64,000 bases of DNA, taken from positions 1 through 64,000 of the forward strand of contig CABZGO010000005.1 of assembly GCA_902525355.1 (NCBI GenBank), read 5' to 3'. This document shows positions 39,871-49,129 of this stretch, in pieces. Numbering within the stretch: the stretch's first letter is position 1; each line of letters starts with the position of its first letter. A program made the translations under genes and the position numbers. A model generated the notes under the pieces. The model had not been told where the DNA came from. It searched no databases and saw only the letters and a program-made list of their open reading frames with translations. The stretch is from an uncultured Pelagibacteraceae bacterium. GTDB taxonomy: Bacteria > Pseudomonadota > Alphaproteobacteria > Pelagibacterales > Pelagibacteraceae.

Positions 39871-39945
39871 TGATAATTAAACACAAATGTAACTTAGAGT
39901 CATTTTAAAAATTAGGACAAATAGGTTAAATACAACTTGAGATTG

Positions 39946-40899
39946 TTAATTGACTTTATTTTTGCAATTTCCCGTTTTAAAAAATTCATCAAGATTATCT
40001 ATGGCTAAATTAGCCATTGCTGTTCTAGTTTCCTTGGTTGCACTTCCTAAATGTGGAAGAATAAACGCACTTTTATGCCTATAGTAACCTTTATTTAAAT
40101 TTGGCTCATTTTTGTAAACATCTAATCCAACTGCATAAACTTTTCTTCTATCAAGAGCATCAATCATCGCTTCATCCTCTATTATATCACCTCTCGCAAC
40201 ATTAGTTACAATTGCTCCTTTTGGTAAATATTCGATTGTATCTTTGTTTATCATGTTAATTGTCTCTTTTGATGCTGGACAGCAAACAGATAATACATCT
40301 GAAACTGATAACAAATCTTTAAGGTTGTCATGATAAACTGCACCTTGCTCTTTATCTTCACTTAGCTTTGATCTATTATGATAATGAATGACCATACCTA
40401 AAGATTTAGCGACTTTTGCAATCTTTTGTCCAATTCTTCCCATTCCTAAAATTCCTAGTCTAGTCCCAGTTAATTGTTTTCCTATTAATAAATCTGCCGA
40501 CCAAATCCAACCTCCTTCTCTTGCTCTTTCTATTCCCTCAGAGGCTCTCCTACAAGCACCCAATATTAAAAGAACCCCTATTTCAGCTGTTGCATCTGTT
40601 AAAACATCTGGAGTATTAGTCACTGCAATTCCTCTATTTCTTGCTGCATCCAAATCAATATTTCCAAAACCAACTGCAAAATTTGATAATATTTTTACAG
40701 TATCGGGTAATTGATTTATTGTTTCAGCATCTAACTTATCAGTAAGAGCTGATAATATTCCGTCACAATTTTCGCTCATCTCAATAAGTTTTTTTTGAGA
40801 ATAGAGTTCATCGTTTAGATTTAAATTTGCATCAAAAATTTCTTTGGCCTTGTCTTCACAAGATCTTAGCAATCTTCTTGTGACCAAAATTTTTTTCAT
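39946..40899 (-). CDS. D-2-hydroxyacid dehydrogenase (glyoxylate/hydroxypyruvate reductase type)
   Basis: NAD(P)H-dependent interconversion of a 2-oxoacid and a D-2-hydroxyacid, 317 residues. The Rossmann motif is LGILGMGRIGQKIAKVAKSLG. The catalytic Arg is in NVARGDIIE, the Glu in GLDVYKNEPN and the His in LPHLGSATKETR. The closest familiar proteins are GhrB/GyaR glyoxylate reductases. It lies between the FAD oxidase gene (11 bases) and dctP, so it probably handles the acid brought in by the transporter. Confidence 0.88.
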   Translation of the reverse strand: MKKILVTRRLLRSCEDKAKEIFDANLNLNDELYSQKKLIEMSENCDGILSALTDKLDAETINQLPDTVKILSNFAVGFGNIDLDAARNRGIAVTNTPDVLTDATAEIGVLLILGACRRASEGIERAREGGWIWSADLLIGKQLTGTRLGILGMGRIGQKIAKVAKSLGMVIHYHNRSKLSEDKEQGAVYHDNLKDLLSVSDVLSVCCPASKETINMINKDTIEYLPKGAIVTNVARGDIIEDEAMIDALDRRKVYAVGLDVYKNEPNLNKGYYRHKSAFILPHLGSATKETRTAMANLAIDNLDEFFKTGNCKNKVN

Positions 40900-40910
40900 A
40901 GATTATGTGA

Positions 40911-42284
40911 TTAATTTAAATCGAAAATTTTACCTGGATTCATTATGTTATTAACATCTAAAGATCTTTTAATAGATTTCATAACAGGTACGTTATCTGG
41001 ATGTTCTCTAAGTAAGTAATGTTTCTTTTGTAGACCAATACCATGTTCTCCAGTAATGGTTCCTTCAAGTTCGAGTGCTTTATTTATTAAATCATCACTG
41101 TATTGTCGGATTCTTTTTTGTTTATCTTCATCATCTGGATCATAGAGGACTATAGAATGAAAATTTCCATCGCCAACATGACCAACCATCGGTGCAGTTA
41201 AACCTAGTTTTTTTACTTCTTTTTCCGCCCAAGAAATACACTCAACTAATCTAGAGATTGGCACACAAACATCAGTAGAATAAACTTTCATATCATTTCC
41301 TAATGCTTTAACAGAATAATAAACATCGTGTCTTGCTTTCCATAATTTTTTTTGTTCTTCGGGAGAAGATGCCCATTGAAAATCACTTCCACCATTACTT
41401 TTTGAAATTTCCTCTACAATACCAATATTTTCATTATTTGATGCTTCACTACCGTGAAATTCAAAAAAAAGTGTAGGTGATGCTTTTATATTATCTAATT
41501 TTGAATATTTAATACTAATTTCCATCTGATCTTTATTAAGCATTTCGATTCTCGCTATTGGAACGCCATACTGAATAACTTCTTGCGATGCTTTAACTGC
41601 AGAGTCTAAATCTGGGAAATAACATACTGCACTCATTATACTTTCAGGTATAGGGGACAATCTTAATTGAACTTCTGTAATGATACCTAAAGTTCCTTCT
41701 GATCCTATGAATAAATTTGTTAAATTGTATCCTGCTGATGTTTTTTTAGTTCTTGCTCCCGTTTTAATAATATCTCCATTAGGAAGAACAACTGTCAGAC
41801 CTGAAATTACAGTTCTCATTGTACCATATTTAACAGCCATTGTTCCTGAGGCTGAAGTTGCTGCCATTCCTCCAAGAGCTGCATCAGCACCTGGATCAAT
41901 TGGAAAGAATACTCCATCTTCTCTTAAATATTCATTTAATTGCTTTCTTGTTACATTTGCTTGTACTCTACAATCGAAATCCTCAGCGTTAACGCTTAAA
42001 ACCTTATTCATTTTTTCAAGAGAAATAGTTATACCATTTTGATTTCCAACAACGTGACCTTCCAAAGAAGTTCCAGTGCCAAATGGAACTACTGGAATTT
42101 TATGCTCGTTACACAACTTTAATAATTGAGAAACTTCTTCATTTGTCTCTGGAAATACTACAGCTTTTGAGAGAATTGGATCATAAGTATCTTCACCTCT
42201 AGCATAGTTTGCACGAGTGGACTCAGATGTCGAAAATCTGCCATTGAAGATTTTTTTTAATTCCGTTTGAGCAATTTCGTTCAT
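40911..42284 (-). CDS. FAD-linked 2-hydroxyacid oxidase (GlcD/D-lactate dehydrogenase family)
   Basis: Flavoprotein oxidising glycolate or a D-2-hydroxyacid such as D-lactate and passing electrons to the respiratory chain. The N-terminal FAD-binding (PCMH) domain has PVVPFGTGTSLEGHVVG and IDPGADAALGGMAATSASG. The C-terminal domain has GHVGDGNFHS with metal-binding histidines and ends TGEHGIGLQKKHYL...NPGKIFDLN. 457 residues, full length. No glcE or glcF follows, so a single-subunit D-lactate dehydrogenase-type enzyme is more likely than the three-subunit glycolate oxidase. Confidence 0.88.
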   Translation of the reverse strand: MNEIAQTELKKIFNGRFSTSESTRANYARGEDTYDPILSKAVVFPETNEEVSQLLKLCNEHKIPVVPFGTGTSLEGHVVGNQNGITISLEKMNKVLSVNAEDFDCRVQANVTRKQLNEYLREDGVFFPIDPGADAALGGMAATSASGTMAVKYGTMRTVISGLTVVLPNGDIIKTGARTKKTSAGYNLTNLFIGSEGTLGIITEVQLRLSPIPESIMSAVCYFPDLDSAVKASQEVIQYGVPIARIEMLNKDQMEISIKYSKLDNIKASPTLFFEFHGSEASNNENIGIVEEISKSNGGSDFQWASSPEEQKKLWKARHDVYYSVKALGNDMKVYSTDVCVPISRLVECISWAEKEVKKLGLTAPMVGHVGDGNFHSIVLYDPDDEDKQKRIRQYSDDLINKALELEGTITGEHGIGLQKKHYLLREHPDNVPVMKSIKRSLDVNNIMNPGKIFDLN

Positions 42285-42321
42285 AATTAAATAATATAGA
42301 AAATTCTCAAAAAAATACAGC

Positions 42322-43488
42322 CTATTTCGAAAGCATCTTGCCTATGTTTTCTAAGGCTTGCTGTATGTTATCTCTAGATGCGGCAAAACTAAATCTCACA
42401 TAATCCTGGCAAGTCTTACCAAAAGCGGTTCCTGGAACTATTGCAACCCCTGCCTCGTGCATTGCTTTTTTACAAAATTCGGCACCTGTCATTCCAGTGC
42501 CTTTCACATTTGGAAATGCATAAAAAGCTCCACCTGGTAGACTACATTCAATTCCTGGCAAATCATTTAAACCTTGGTGAATTAAATTTCTTCTCAAAGT
42601 AAACTTATCTAACATGTCTTTAATTGAATCATCTGGACCATCTAAAGCAGCTATACCAGCAAATTGTGCTGCAGCATTTACACAAGATACACTATTGATT
42701 AATAATTTATTCACATGCTCAACTAGTTCCTTTGGCCAAAAACTCCAACCTAATCTCCATCCAGTCATTGAATATGCTTTACTCCAACCTTCCAATACAA
42801 TTAATCTATCTCTTAAATTTTCATAGTGAAAAAACGACGGCATTTCTTTGTAGTCAAATATTTGTCTACTATAGATTTCATCACTTAAGATCGTAACATG
42901 TGGATGTTTTTCTAATTCTTTGGCAAAGTAATCTATGACTGGTTTTTCAACAAAACTTCCTGTTGGGTTATTTGGATTAATTAAAATTAATAATCTAGTT
43001 TTATCAGTTATAAGTGACAATATTTTATCTGGATCAAATTTAAGATCTTTATCCTCAGTTAAATCATATGGCACTGGAGTAGAACCAGTATAGTTAATCA
43101 TTGACTCATAAATTGGGAAAGCAGGTGTTGGATGAATTATCTCTGCTCCAGGTTCACCATAACACTGAATTGCATAACTCATTGTAGGTTTTCCACCTGG
43201 CATAATTAATATTCTCTCAAAATCTATGTCAGCATTGTAACGTTTTTTAATCCATCTAGTTACAGCTTGTCTACATTCTGGAATTCCATTTGACATGACA
43301 TATCCATGATGGCCATCGTCCAAGGCCTTTTTTGCAGCTTCAACTACATGTTTAGGAGTTTTAAAATCTGGTTGTCCCAAACCTAAGTGTATCATTGGGT
43401 GACCTTTGGCCTCTAATGCTTTAGCTTCAGCTAATACACTAAATGCGGACTCAGTTCCTAAATTTTCTAAATTTTTAGCAAGTCTCAT
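42322..43488 (-). CDS. PLP-dependent aminotransferase, class I/II
   Basis: Fold-type I transaminase of 388 residues. Recognisable segments are MIHLGLGQPDFKTPKHVVEA, NPNNPTGSFVEK, the aldehyde-binding SDEIYSRQIFD, and the PLP lysine in EGWSKAYSMTGWRLGW. The C-terminal arginine in YVRFSFAASRDNI binds the substrate carboxylate. This resembles aspartate/alanine-type aminotransferases. Placed among hydroxyacid dehydrogenases, it may convert the resulting 2-oxoacid to an amino acid (for example pyruvate to alanine or glyoxylate to glycine); the specific pair is inference. Confidence 0.87.
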   Translation of the reverse strand: MRLAKNLENLGTESAFSVLAEAKALEAKGHPMIHLGLGQPDFKTPKHVVEAAKKALDDGHHGYVMSNGIPECRQAVTRWIKKRYNADIDFERILIMPGGKPTMSYAIQCYGEPGAEIIHPTPAFPIYESMINYTGSTPVPYDLTEDKDLKFDPDKILSLITDKTRLLILINPNNPTGSFVEKPVIDYFAKELEKHPHVTILSDEIYSRQIFDYKEMPSFFHYENLRDRLIVLEGWSKAYSMTGWRLGWSFWPKELVEHVNKLLINSVSCVNAAAQFAGIAALDGPDDSIKDMLDKFTLRRNLIHQGLNDLPGIECSLPGGAFYAFPNVKGTGMTGAEFCKKAMHEAGVAIVPGTAFGKTCQDYVRFSFAASRDNIQQALENIGKMLSK

Positions 43489-43551
43489 AAAATTATTTTT
43501 GAACGTGGAAACTAACTGAAAAGATTAACTATGTCTATTAATTAAAATTTT

Positions 43552-44703
43552 TTATCTTCGATATATAATTTTTGACTCGTCCAGATCATTTATACTTTTA
43601 CATCCCATCAAAATCATATTTCTTCTTATTTCATCATGCATATTTTGTAATAATCGCTCAACCCCTTTTTGTCCGCCAGCTCCTAAACTAAACAAAAATG
43701 CTTTTCCAAAACTACAAGCTGTCGCACCTGCAGCTAATGCTTTCAGAACATGCGTTCCTCTTCTAACTCCGCCATCTAAAATGACCTCTAATTTATCTCC
43801 TACAGCATCTTTTATAGCCTTTACTTGGTCAAATGGAGATCTAGACCCATCAAGTTGTCTTCCACCATGATTTGATATCATTATAGCAGTGCATCCAATA
43901 TCTATTGCTCTTTTAGCATCTTCAACTGACATAACACCTTTAAGTGCAATTGGACCATTCCATTTTTTTATACAATACTCTGCATCTTTCCAATTCATAG
44001 CAGGATCGTATTGTTCATTTATATACCCCATTACAGATTGAGCAATATTAGTACCTTTCTCAACTTTATCCTTGAGATTAGCTAGCTCAAATTTTTTATG
44101 CGTGAAATAATTAAACACCCACTGAGGTCTCATCGCAAAACTCATCAGACTATCCAAGGTAAATTTTGGTGGCGTTGTAAAACCTGTTCTATGATCTCTT
44201 TCTCTATTTCCAGCAACAATTGTATCAACTGTAATACACATTCCATTAAAGTTTGCTCTCTTACATCTATCAATTAAGTCATTAGTTATTGATTGATCCT
44301 TGTGAATATATAATTGAAAAATTTTTGGTCCACTTGAGAGATTTGCAATTTCTTCTATCGAAAAAGATGCCATGGTAGACATACTATAAATTGTTCCAAA
44401 TTTTTCAGCGGCTCGAGCAGATGCTTTATCCCCATCTGGGTGATATAAACTTTGCATAGCAGTAGGGGATAAAAAAATTGGCATATCCATCTTTGTTCCG
44501 AAAACCTCTGTTTTTAAATCAGGTTCACCAACACTATTTAGTATATTTGGAATTAAATCACAGTCATTAAATGAATCTGTGTTTCTATTCATTGTAACTT
44601 CATCATCAGCTCCTCCATCTATGTAATGGAATATCGGTGCTGGAAGTTTTTTCTTTGCTAACTTTCTAAAGTCTTCAAAGTTATAGCAATTTTTTAAACT
44701 CAT
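43552..44703 (-). CDS. FMN-dependent L-2-hydroxyacid dehydrogenase, copy 1 (LldD-like)
   Basis: TIM-barrel flavoenzyme oxidising L-lactate or a related L-2-hydroxyacid to the 2-oxoacid. N-terminal PAPIFHYIDGGADDE, LSPTAMQSLYHPDGD, and the active-site His/Arg segment ISNHGGRQLDGSRSPFD, then LDGGVRRGTHVLKALAAGA for FMN phosphate binding. 383 residues. Start overlaps the stop of the paralogous copy by four bases. Lacks the membrane loop hydrophobicity of some LldD, so cell location is uncertain. Substrate not settled: glycolate, lactate and mandelate enzymes share these motifs. Confidence 0.88.
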   Translation of the reverse strand: MSLKNCYNFEDFRKLAKKKLPAPIFHYIDGGADDEVTMNRNTDSFNDCDLIPNILNSVGEPDLKTEVFGTKMDMPIFLSPTAMQSLYHPDGDKASARAAEKFGTIYSMSTMASFSIEEIANLSSGPKIFQLYIHKDQSITNDLIDRCKRANFNGMCITVDTIVAGNRERDHRTGFTTPPKFTLDSLMSFAMRPQWVFNYFTHKKFELANLKDKVEKGTNIAQSVMGYINEQYDPAMNWKDAEYCIKKWNGPIALKGVMSVEDAKRAIDIGCTAIMISNHGGRQLDGSRSPFDQVKAIKDAVGDKLEVILDGGVRRGTHVLKALAAGATACSFGKAFLFSLGAGGQKGVERLLQNMHDEIRRNMILMGCKSINDLDESKIIYRR

Positions 44704-45854
44704 TGTCTTCTAAATCTTAAATTACTTCTAGTTAGATCACTAATTTTTGTACAGCCCATTAATTTCATGTCACGCTGTAATTCAGTTTTGTATTGATTCA
44801 ATGCTCTTTCAACTCCTGCTTGACCTGCAGCTGCCAGTGCGTATAAATAAAGTCTACCACCTGAACATGCTTTAGCACCTAGAGACAGTGCTTTAAGCAT
44901 ATGAGTTCCTCTATGAATTCCTCCTTCACATATCACGTCAAGTTTATCTCCAACAGCATCAACTATTTCTGCCAATTGATCAAATGGAGATCTAGAACCA
45001 TCGAGTTGTCTTCCACCATGATTAGAGACCATTATACCTGTACATCCAATATCTACTGCTCTTTTAGCATCCTCAACACTCATAATGCCTTTCAGTGCAA
45101 AATGACCTCCCCATTTAGAACAAAGATTTTCAGCATCTTTCCAATTCATAGATTGATCTAACATGGTAGAAAAATACTTTCCAATCGAGGAGTTAGTACT
45201 TGTACCTTCTTTCACAAAATCTTGAAGATGAGGTAATTCAAATTTACCCTTTGTTAGATAGTTTATTCCCCACATTGGTTTAGTAGCAAAACTGAACAAA
45301 CTTGATAAAGTTAGTTTTGGTGGAGATGTAAAACCAGTTCTTAAATCTCTCTCTCGGTTTCCACCCGTAATAGTATCTACTGTTAAAGCCATTACATCAA
45401 ATTTTGCCGCTTTAGCCCTCTCTAAGCAGGAGTCGTTTAAGCCTCTATCTTTGTGGAAATAAAATTGAAACATCTTAGGAGTATCAATCATTGAAGAAAT
45501 TTCTTCTACACTAACAGTGGCTAAAGCTGAAACACCAAACATTGTATTAAATTTTTTTGCTGCTTTACCAACTGCTCTTTCTCCATCATAATGAAAAAGT
45601 CTTTGTAGGGCTGTAGGTGCTAGGTAAAATGGTAAGTCTAATTTTTTTCCAAATATGGTTGTTGAAAGATCTACATTTTCAACACCCCTCAAAACATTTG
45701 GAACTAAATCAACATCGTCAAAAGCGCTTGTATTTCTGGCGTACGTAATCTCGTCATCTGCAGCACCATCAATGTAATGAAAAATAGGGGAGGGTAACTT
45801 TTTTTCTGCTAATTTTCTAAAATCACTAAAATTGTGACAATCTTTTAAATTCAT
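44700..45854 (-). CDS. FMN-dependent L-2-hydroxyacid dehydrogenase, copy 2 (LldD-like)
   Basis: Paralogue of the adjacent downstream gene, 384 residues. Conserved features are PSPIFHYIDGAADDE, LAPTALQRLFHYDGE, VSNHGGRQLDGSRSPFD with the catalytic His and Arg, and CEGGIHRGTHMLKALSLGA. The two copies are similar throughout and clearly arose by tandem duplication, yet they differ at many positions in the middle region, suggesting divergence in substrate rather than a recent copy. It is the first of the dehydrogenase genes transcribed after pagL. Confidence 0.88.
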   Translation of the reverse strand: MNLKDCHNFSDFRKLAEKKLPSPIFHYIDGAADDEITYARNTSAFDDVDLVPNVLRGVENVDLSTTIFGKKLDLPFYLAPTALQRLFHYDGERAVGKAAKKFNTMFGVSALATVSVEEISSMIDTPKMFQFYFHKDRGLNDSCLERAKAAKFDVMALTVDTITGGNRERDLRTGFTSPPKLTLSSLFSFATKPMWGINYLTKGKFELPHLQDFVKEGTSTNSSIGKYFSTMLDQSMNWKDAENLCSKWGGHFALKGIMSVEDAKRAVDIGCTGIMVSNHGGRQLDGSRSPFDQLAEIVDAVGDKLDVICEGGIHRGTHMLKALSLGAKACSGGRLYLYALAAAGQAGVERALNQYKTELQRDMKLMGCTKISDLTRSNLRFRRQ

Positions 45855-45863
45855 TCTTAAAGA

Positions 45864-46373
45864 TTAAAATTTTTTTATAAAGTTTAACATATAACTATTT
45901 GCCCCAGGATTATTATTTCCAAGATTAGCGTTGGAAATATGATTATATGAAAATGCAATCTCATTTTCTTTGCTTATGTTATATGATAATTGAATTTCAG
46001 TTTTAAATTCAACTACATGTTTTAGATCTTTTCCATTCCCTTTATCGTACAATCCTGGTGTAAAACTCGGAGTAAAGTTTAATGAACCTCTGGAAAATGT
46101 AGTTTGTAGACCTGTATATATATATTTTGCATTATCTACTGTTATAAAAAAACCTGAGATTGGATTAAGTTTACCTAAAAAACTATCATAACTAGTATTT
46201 AAATTTATGTACTGAATACCGTATAACGTTGATTTTGCTCCTTCATCGCTAAAGTCAAAGGTACCTGAGTAGAAACTTAATTTGTTGCTAAATTTATCAA
46301 TGTCAGCTTTTGCAGGAACAAGTAATAAAAAAAATATTGATAAGATTTTTATAAAAGTATTTATAATTGACAT
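45864..46373 (-). CDS. PagL-like outer-membrane protein (lipid A 3-O-deacylase family)
   Basis: Small outer-membrane beta-barrel of 169 residues with a signal peptide (SIINTFIKILSIFFLLLVPA, cleavage near AKA). Alternating polar/aromatic strands follow. The C-terminal segment YNHISNANLGNNNPGANSY aligns without gaps, as I remember it, to the PagL active-site strand HYSNAGLKQPNDGIESY. The His and Ser of the triad are present but the Glu position is Asn. It ends in Phe as outer-membrane proteins do. Members of this family annotated as acyloxyacyl hydrolase are often divergent, so deacylase activity is uncertain. Confidence 0.7.
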   Translation of the reverse strand: MSIINTFIKILSIFFLLLVPAKADIDKFSNKLSFYSGTFDFSDEGAKSTLYGIQYINLNTSYDSFLGKLNPISGFFITVDNAKYIYTGLQTTFSRGSLNFTPSFTPGLYDKGNGKDLKHVVEFKTEIQLSYNISKENEIAFSYNHISNANLGNNNPGANSYMLNFIKKF

Positions 46374-46379
46374 AAATTT

Positions 46380-46742
46380 TTACTTTATAGATACTTTTTT
46401 AATAATTAAAATAGCTCCAAAAACAAACAAAATCAAAGGTAATACCCAAAGCAAAACTGTGTTTTTGTTAATTTCTGGATCATACACTATCCACTCTCCA
46501 TATTTACTCTTAAGAAAATCATAAATCTGCTCATCATTTTTACCTTCATTAATTTTATTTTGTATTAAAATTTTCATACTTAAAGCAAAATCCGATTGGG
46601 AGTCGTAAACTGATTGACCTTGACAAATTAGACATCTCAAATTTTTGGAAATTTGATCGACTTTTTCAGAATTATCTGCAAAAGAAAAATTAAAGAAGCT
46701 AACTAACCAAATTATTATAAATATCAAAATTTTAATTTTCAT
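46380..46742 (-). CDS. ccmH: Cytochrome c maturation protein CcmH (short form)
   Basis: Thiol-reducing subunit of the heme-ligation step of system I cytochrome c maturation. A signal peptide is followed by the active-site motif LRCLICQGQSVYDS and by KYGEWIVYDP, then one C-terminal membrane helix (VLLWVLPLILFVFGAILII). 120 residues, matching the short CcmH that lacks the TPR part. No CcmI gene follows; the next gene is pagL-like. Its start overlaps the ccmG end by eleven bases. Confidence 0.93.
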   Translation of the reverse strand: MKIKILIFIIIWLVSFFNFSFADNSEKVDQISKNLRCLICQGQSVYDSQSDFALSMKILIQNKINEGKNDEQIYDFLKSKYGEWIVYDPEINKNTVLLWVLPLILFVFGAILIIKKVSIK

Positions 46743-47265
46743 TTTTAATTATCAATTTAAGTTCAGCAAATTTCTCATCATCTAGTGGACCTATATATTT
46801 TTTTAAAATAGTTTTAGAATTGTTATTTATAAGAATTGTTTCGGGTACACCATATGCTCCAAGCTCAATTGAATTAACTCCAGAAGGGTCAACTACAATT
46901 TTAGAATAAGGGTTACCCAGTTCTTTAATAAATTTTTTTGCACTAATCTCATTATCTTTATAATTAATTCCTATTATATTTAATTTATCCAATGATTTGA
47001 GGTTTAATAGAAAAGAATGCTCGTCCCTACAAGGTAGACACCATGAAGCCCAAATATTAATTATTGAAAAATCTTTATCATTTATCAATTCATATAATGT
47101 TGTTTCTTCATCGGAGTAAAGAAACTTTGCCTTAAAGTTAAAATCAATTTTACTTGAGTTTAAATTAGGGGAATAGTTATTTGTTTTATTCAAGCCTTTA
47201 AGAAGAATAAAAAAACTTACAATAACTAAAAGAACTACTGAGATTAGCTTAATATTTTTAACCAT
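46732..47265 (-). CDS. ccmG: Thiol:disulfide interchange protein CcmG/DsbE
   Basis: Membrane-anchored periplasmic thioredoxin that reduces apocytochrome c. One N-terminal helix (ISVVLLVIVSFFILLKGL) precedes a thioredoxin domain with the active site WASWCLPCRDEHSF. The cis-Pro region GAYGVPETILI is also present. 177 residues. It overlaps the ccmF end by eight bases. Confidence 0.93.
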   Translation of the reverse strand: MVKNIKLISVVLLVIVSFFILLKGLNKTNNYSPNLNSSKIDFNFKAKFLYSDEETTLYELINDKDFSIINIWASWCLPCRDEHSFLLNLKSLDKLNIIGINYKDNEISAKKFIKELGNPYSKIVVDPSGVNSIELGAYGVPETILINNNSKTILKKYIGPLDDEKFAELKLIIKNEN

Positions 47266-49129
47266 TTTTTTTTACAATGCTTAATATCCCTCCAAAGGAA
47301 ATTAATATTATTGATATCCAAATCCATATCATAAATGGTTTTATTTGATATCTTACATTATAAAATCCATCATTTTTTAATATATTAAACACTAAAAAAT
47401 TGTCTGAATATAGTGTTGATTTAATATCAGCTTCACTGGTTATTGTCTGTGGCTGATCATAAACTCTAACTTCTGGTTTTAAATTAATCGAATTATTTTT
47501 ATCTGTAATTTTAAAGTTTGCTTCTAAAGATTGATAATTTTTATTTTCATTAATTTTTAGACTTTCAAATTTGATTGTTTTATTTAAAAATTTTCTTTCA
47601 TCGCCAACTTTCATATTAGATGAATATTCTTTAGCAAGAACACCATTAATTAAAACACTTAAAATAAATAAACTAAAACCAAAATGAGAAATTTTTTGTG
47701 ATAAATTTGTTTTTTTTACTGAAAAATCTTTAATAGTAATAAAGAAAAGAAAAAAGCTTGCGATAAAAAGTGGGAGTGAAAGTAAATAGGAAATTCCAAC
47801 TCTTTTTAAAAAAATAAAAGAAACAATTATTGATAAAATGAAAAATAAAAGTTGCTGTAGATTAATTTTATTTATTTTATCTTTTATCCAATTAAGATTT
47901 GGTCCAATTGCCATAAAAATTAAAAAAGGGATCATAAAAGGTACAATTAATTTATGATAAAAAGGGGGACCAATTGAAATTTTATCATTATTTAATACTT
48001 CTAGAAATATTGGATAAACTGTACCAATTAAGACAACTGATAAAAAAAACATCATGAACAAGTTATTGACAAGAACTGCTGCTTCTTTACTAACAATATA
48101 AGTTTTTGAGAAATTGTTTTTAATTTTGTTTTGATAAAAAAAATAAATAAAAACAGATAAAGTAATTAATATAAATAAAAAACAAAGAATAAAAACTCCT
48201 CTTGATGGGTCATTTGCAAAAGTATGTATTGAATTTAAAATACCAGATCTAACAAGAAATGTTCCACTCATACTTAATGAAAAAGTTGTAATTGATAAAA
48301 TTACTGCCCAAGACTGAAACATTTCTCTTTTTTCTAAAATTAAAACAGTATGAAATAAAGCTGTTAAACAAAACCATGGCATAAGGGATACATTTTCAAC
48401 TGGATCCCAAAACCAAAAACCTCCCCATCCTAACTCATAATAAGCCCAAATAGATCCTAATAAAATTCCAATAGATAAAAAAATCCATGAGACTAGTACC
48501 CAATTCTTTATATGCTTAGCCCAAGTTTTATTTACAGAACCTGATATTAAGGCTGCAAGAGAAGAAGAGAAAATAATAGATGCTCCAACATATCCTAAGT
48601 ATAATATTGGTGGGTGAATTGCTAGTGCAGGGTCTTGAAGTATTGGATTTAAACCGGTTCCCTCGTTTGGAATTGGAAATAAACTCATAAAGGGATTTGA
48701 AGTAAAAAGAATAAATAACAAAAACCCTAAAATTATAATTTGCTGAAAAAATAAAGTTAAAATTCTATATTTGTTTGAAAGATTTTTCGAAGTAATTGTA
48801 AAAATTAATAAAAAAATTGATAATACTAATAACCAAAGAAGTAAACTTCCCTCATGGTTTCCCCATGTTCCTGAAATTTTATAGAACAAGGGTTTAGAAG
48901 TATGAGAGTTATTATAGACTGTCTCATTACTAAAATCTGAGACTATAAAAGCTATTATAAGAGCAATGAAACTTATTATAATCATTAATGATTGAATAGA
49001 GATTAGTGAAAAAATTCTTCCACTAACATTTATATTATTTCGATTTAATAATATTGGAGACTGAATGATTATCAAAATAGACGAGATTAATGCAATATAA
49101 AGTGAGTAATTTCCAATTTGATTTAGCAT
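47258..49129 (-). CDS. ccmF: Heme lyase subunit CcmF
   Basis: Large multi-spanning membrane protein that attaches heme to apocytochrome c. The WWD-type heme-handling motif is WGGFWFWDPVENVSLMPW. Conserved neighbours are KISGTWGNHEGSLLLW and ALAIHPPILYLGYVG, both with conserved His. 623 residues with more than ten hydrophobic helices, close to the normal 640-660. It is directly adjacent to ccmE, overlapping by one base. Confidence 0.95.
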   Translation of the reverse strand: MLNQIGNYSLYIALISSILIIIQSPILLNRNNINVSGRIFSLISIQSLMIIISFIALIIAFIVSDFSNETVYNNSHTSKPLFYKISGTWGNHEGSLLLWLLVLSIFLLIFTITSKNLSNKYRILTLFFQQIIILGFLLFILFTSNPFMSLFPIPNEGTGLNPILQDPALAIHPPILYLGYVGASIIFSSSLAALISGSVNKTWAKHIKNWVLVSWIFLSIGILLGSIWAYYELGWGGFWFWDPVENVSLMPWFCLTALFHTVLILEKREMFQSWAVILSITTFSLSMSGTFLVRSGILNSIHTFANDPSRGVFILCFLFILITLSVFIYFFYQNKIKNNFSKTYIVSKEAAVLVNNLFMMFFLSVVLIGTVYPIFLEVLNNDKISIGPPFYHKLIVPFMIPFLIFMAIGPNLNWIKDKINKINLQQLLFFILSIIVSFIFLKRVGISYLLSLPLFIASFFLFFITIKDFSVKKTNLSQKISHFGFSLFILSVLINGVLAKEYSSNMKVGDERKFLNKTIKFESLKINENKNYQSLEANFKITDKNNSINLKPEVRVYDQPQTITSEADIKSTLYSDNFLVFNILKNDGFYNVRYQIKPFMIWIWISIILISFGGILSIVKKNG

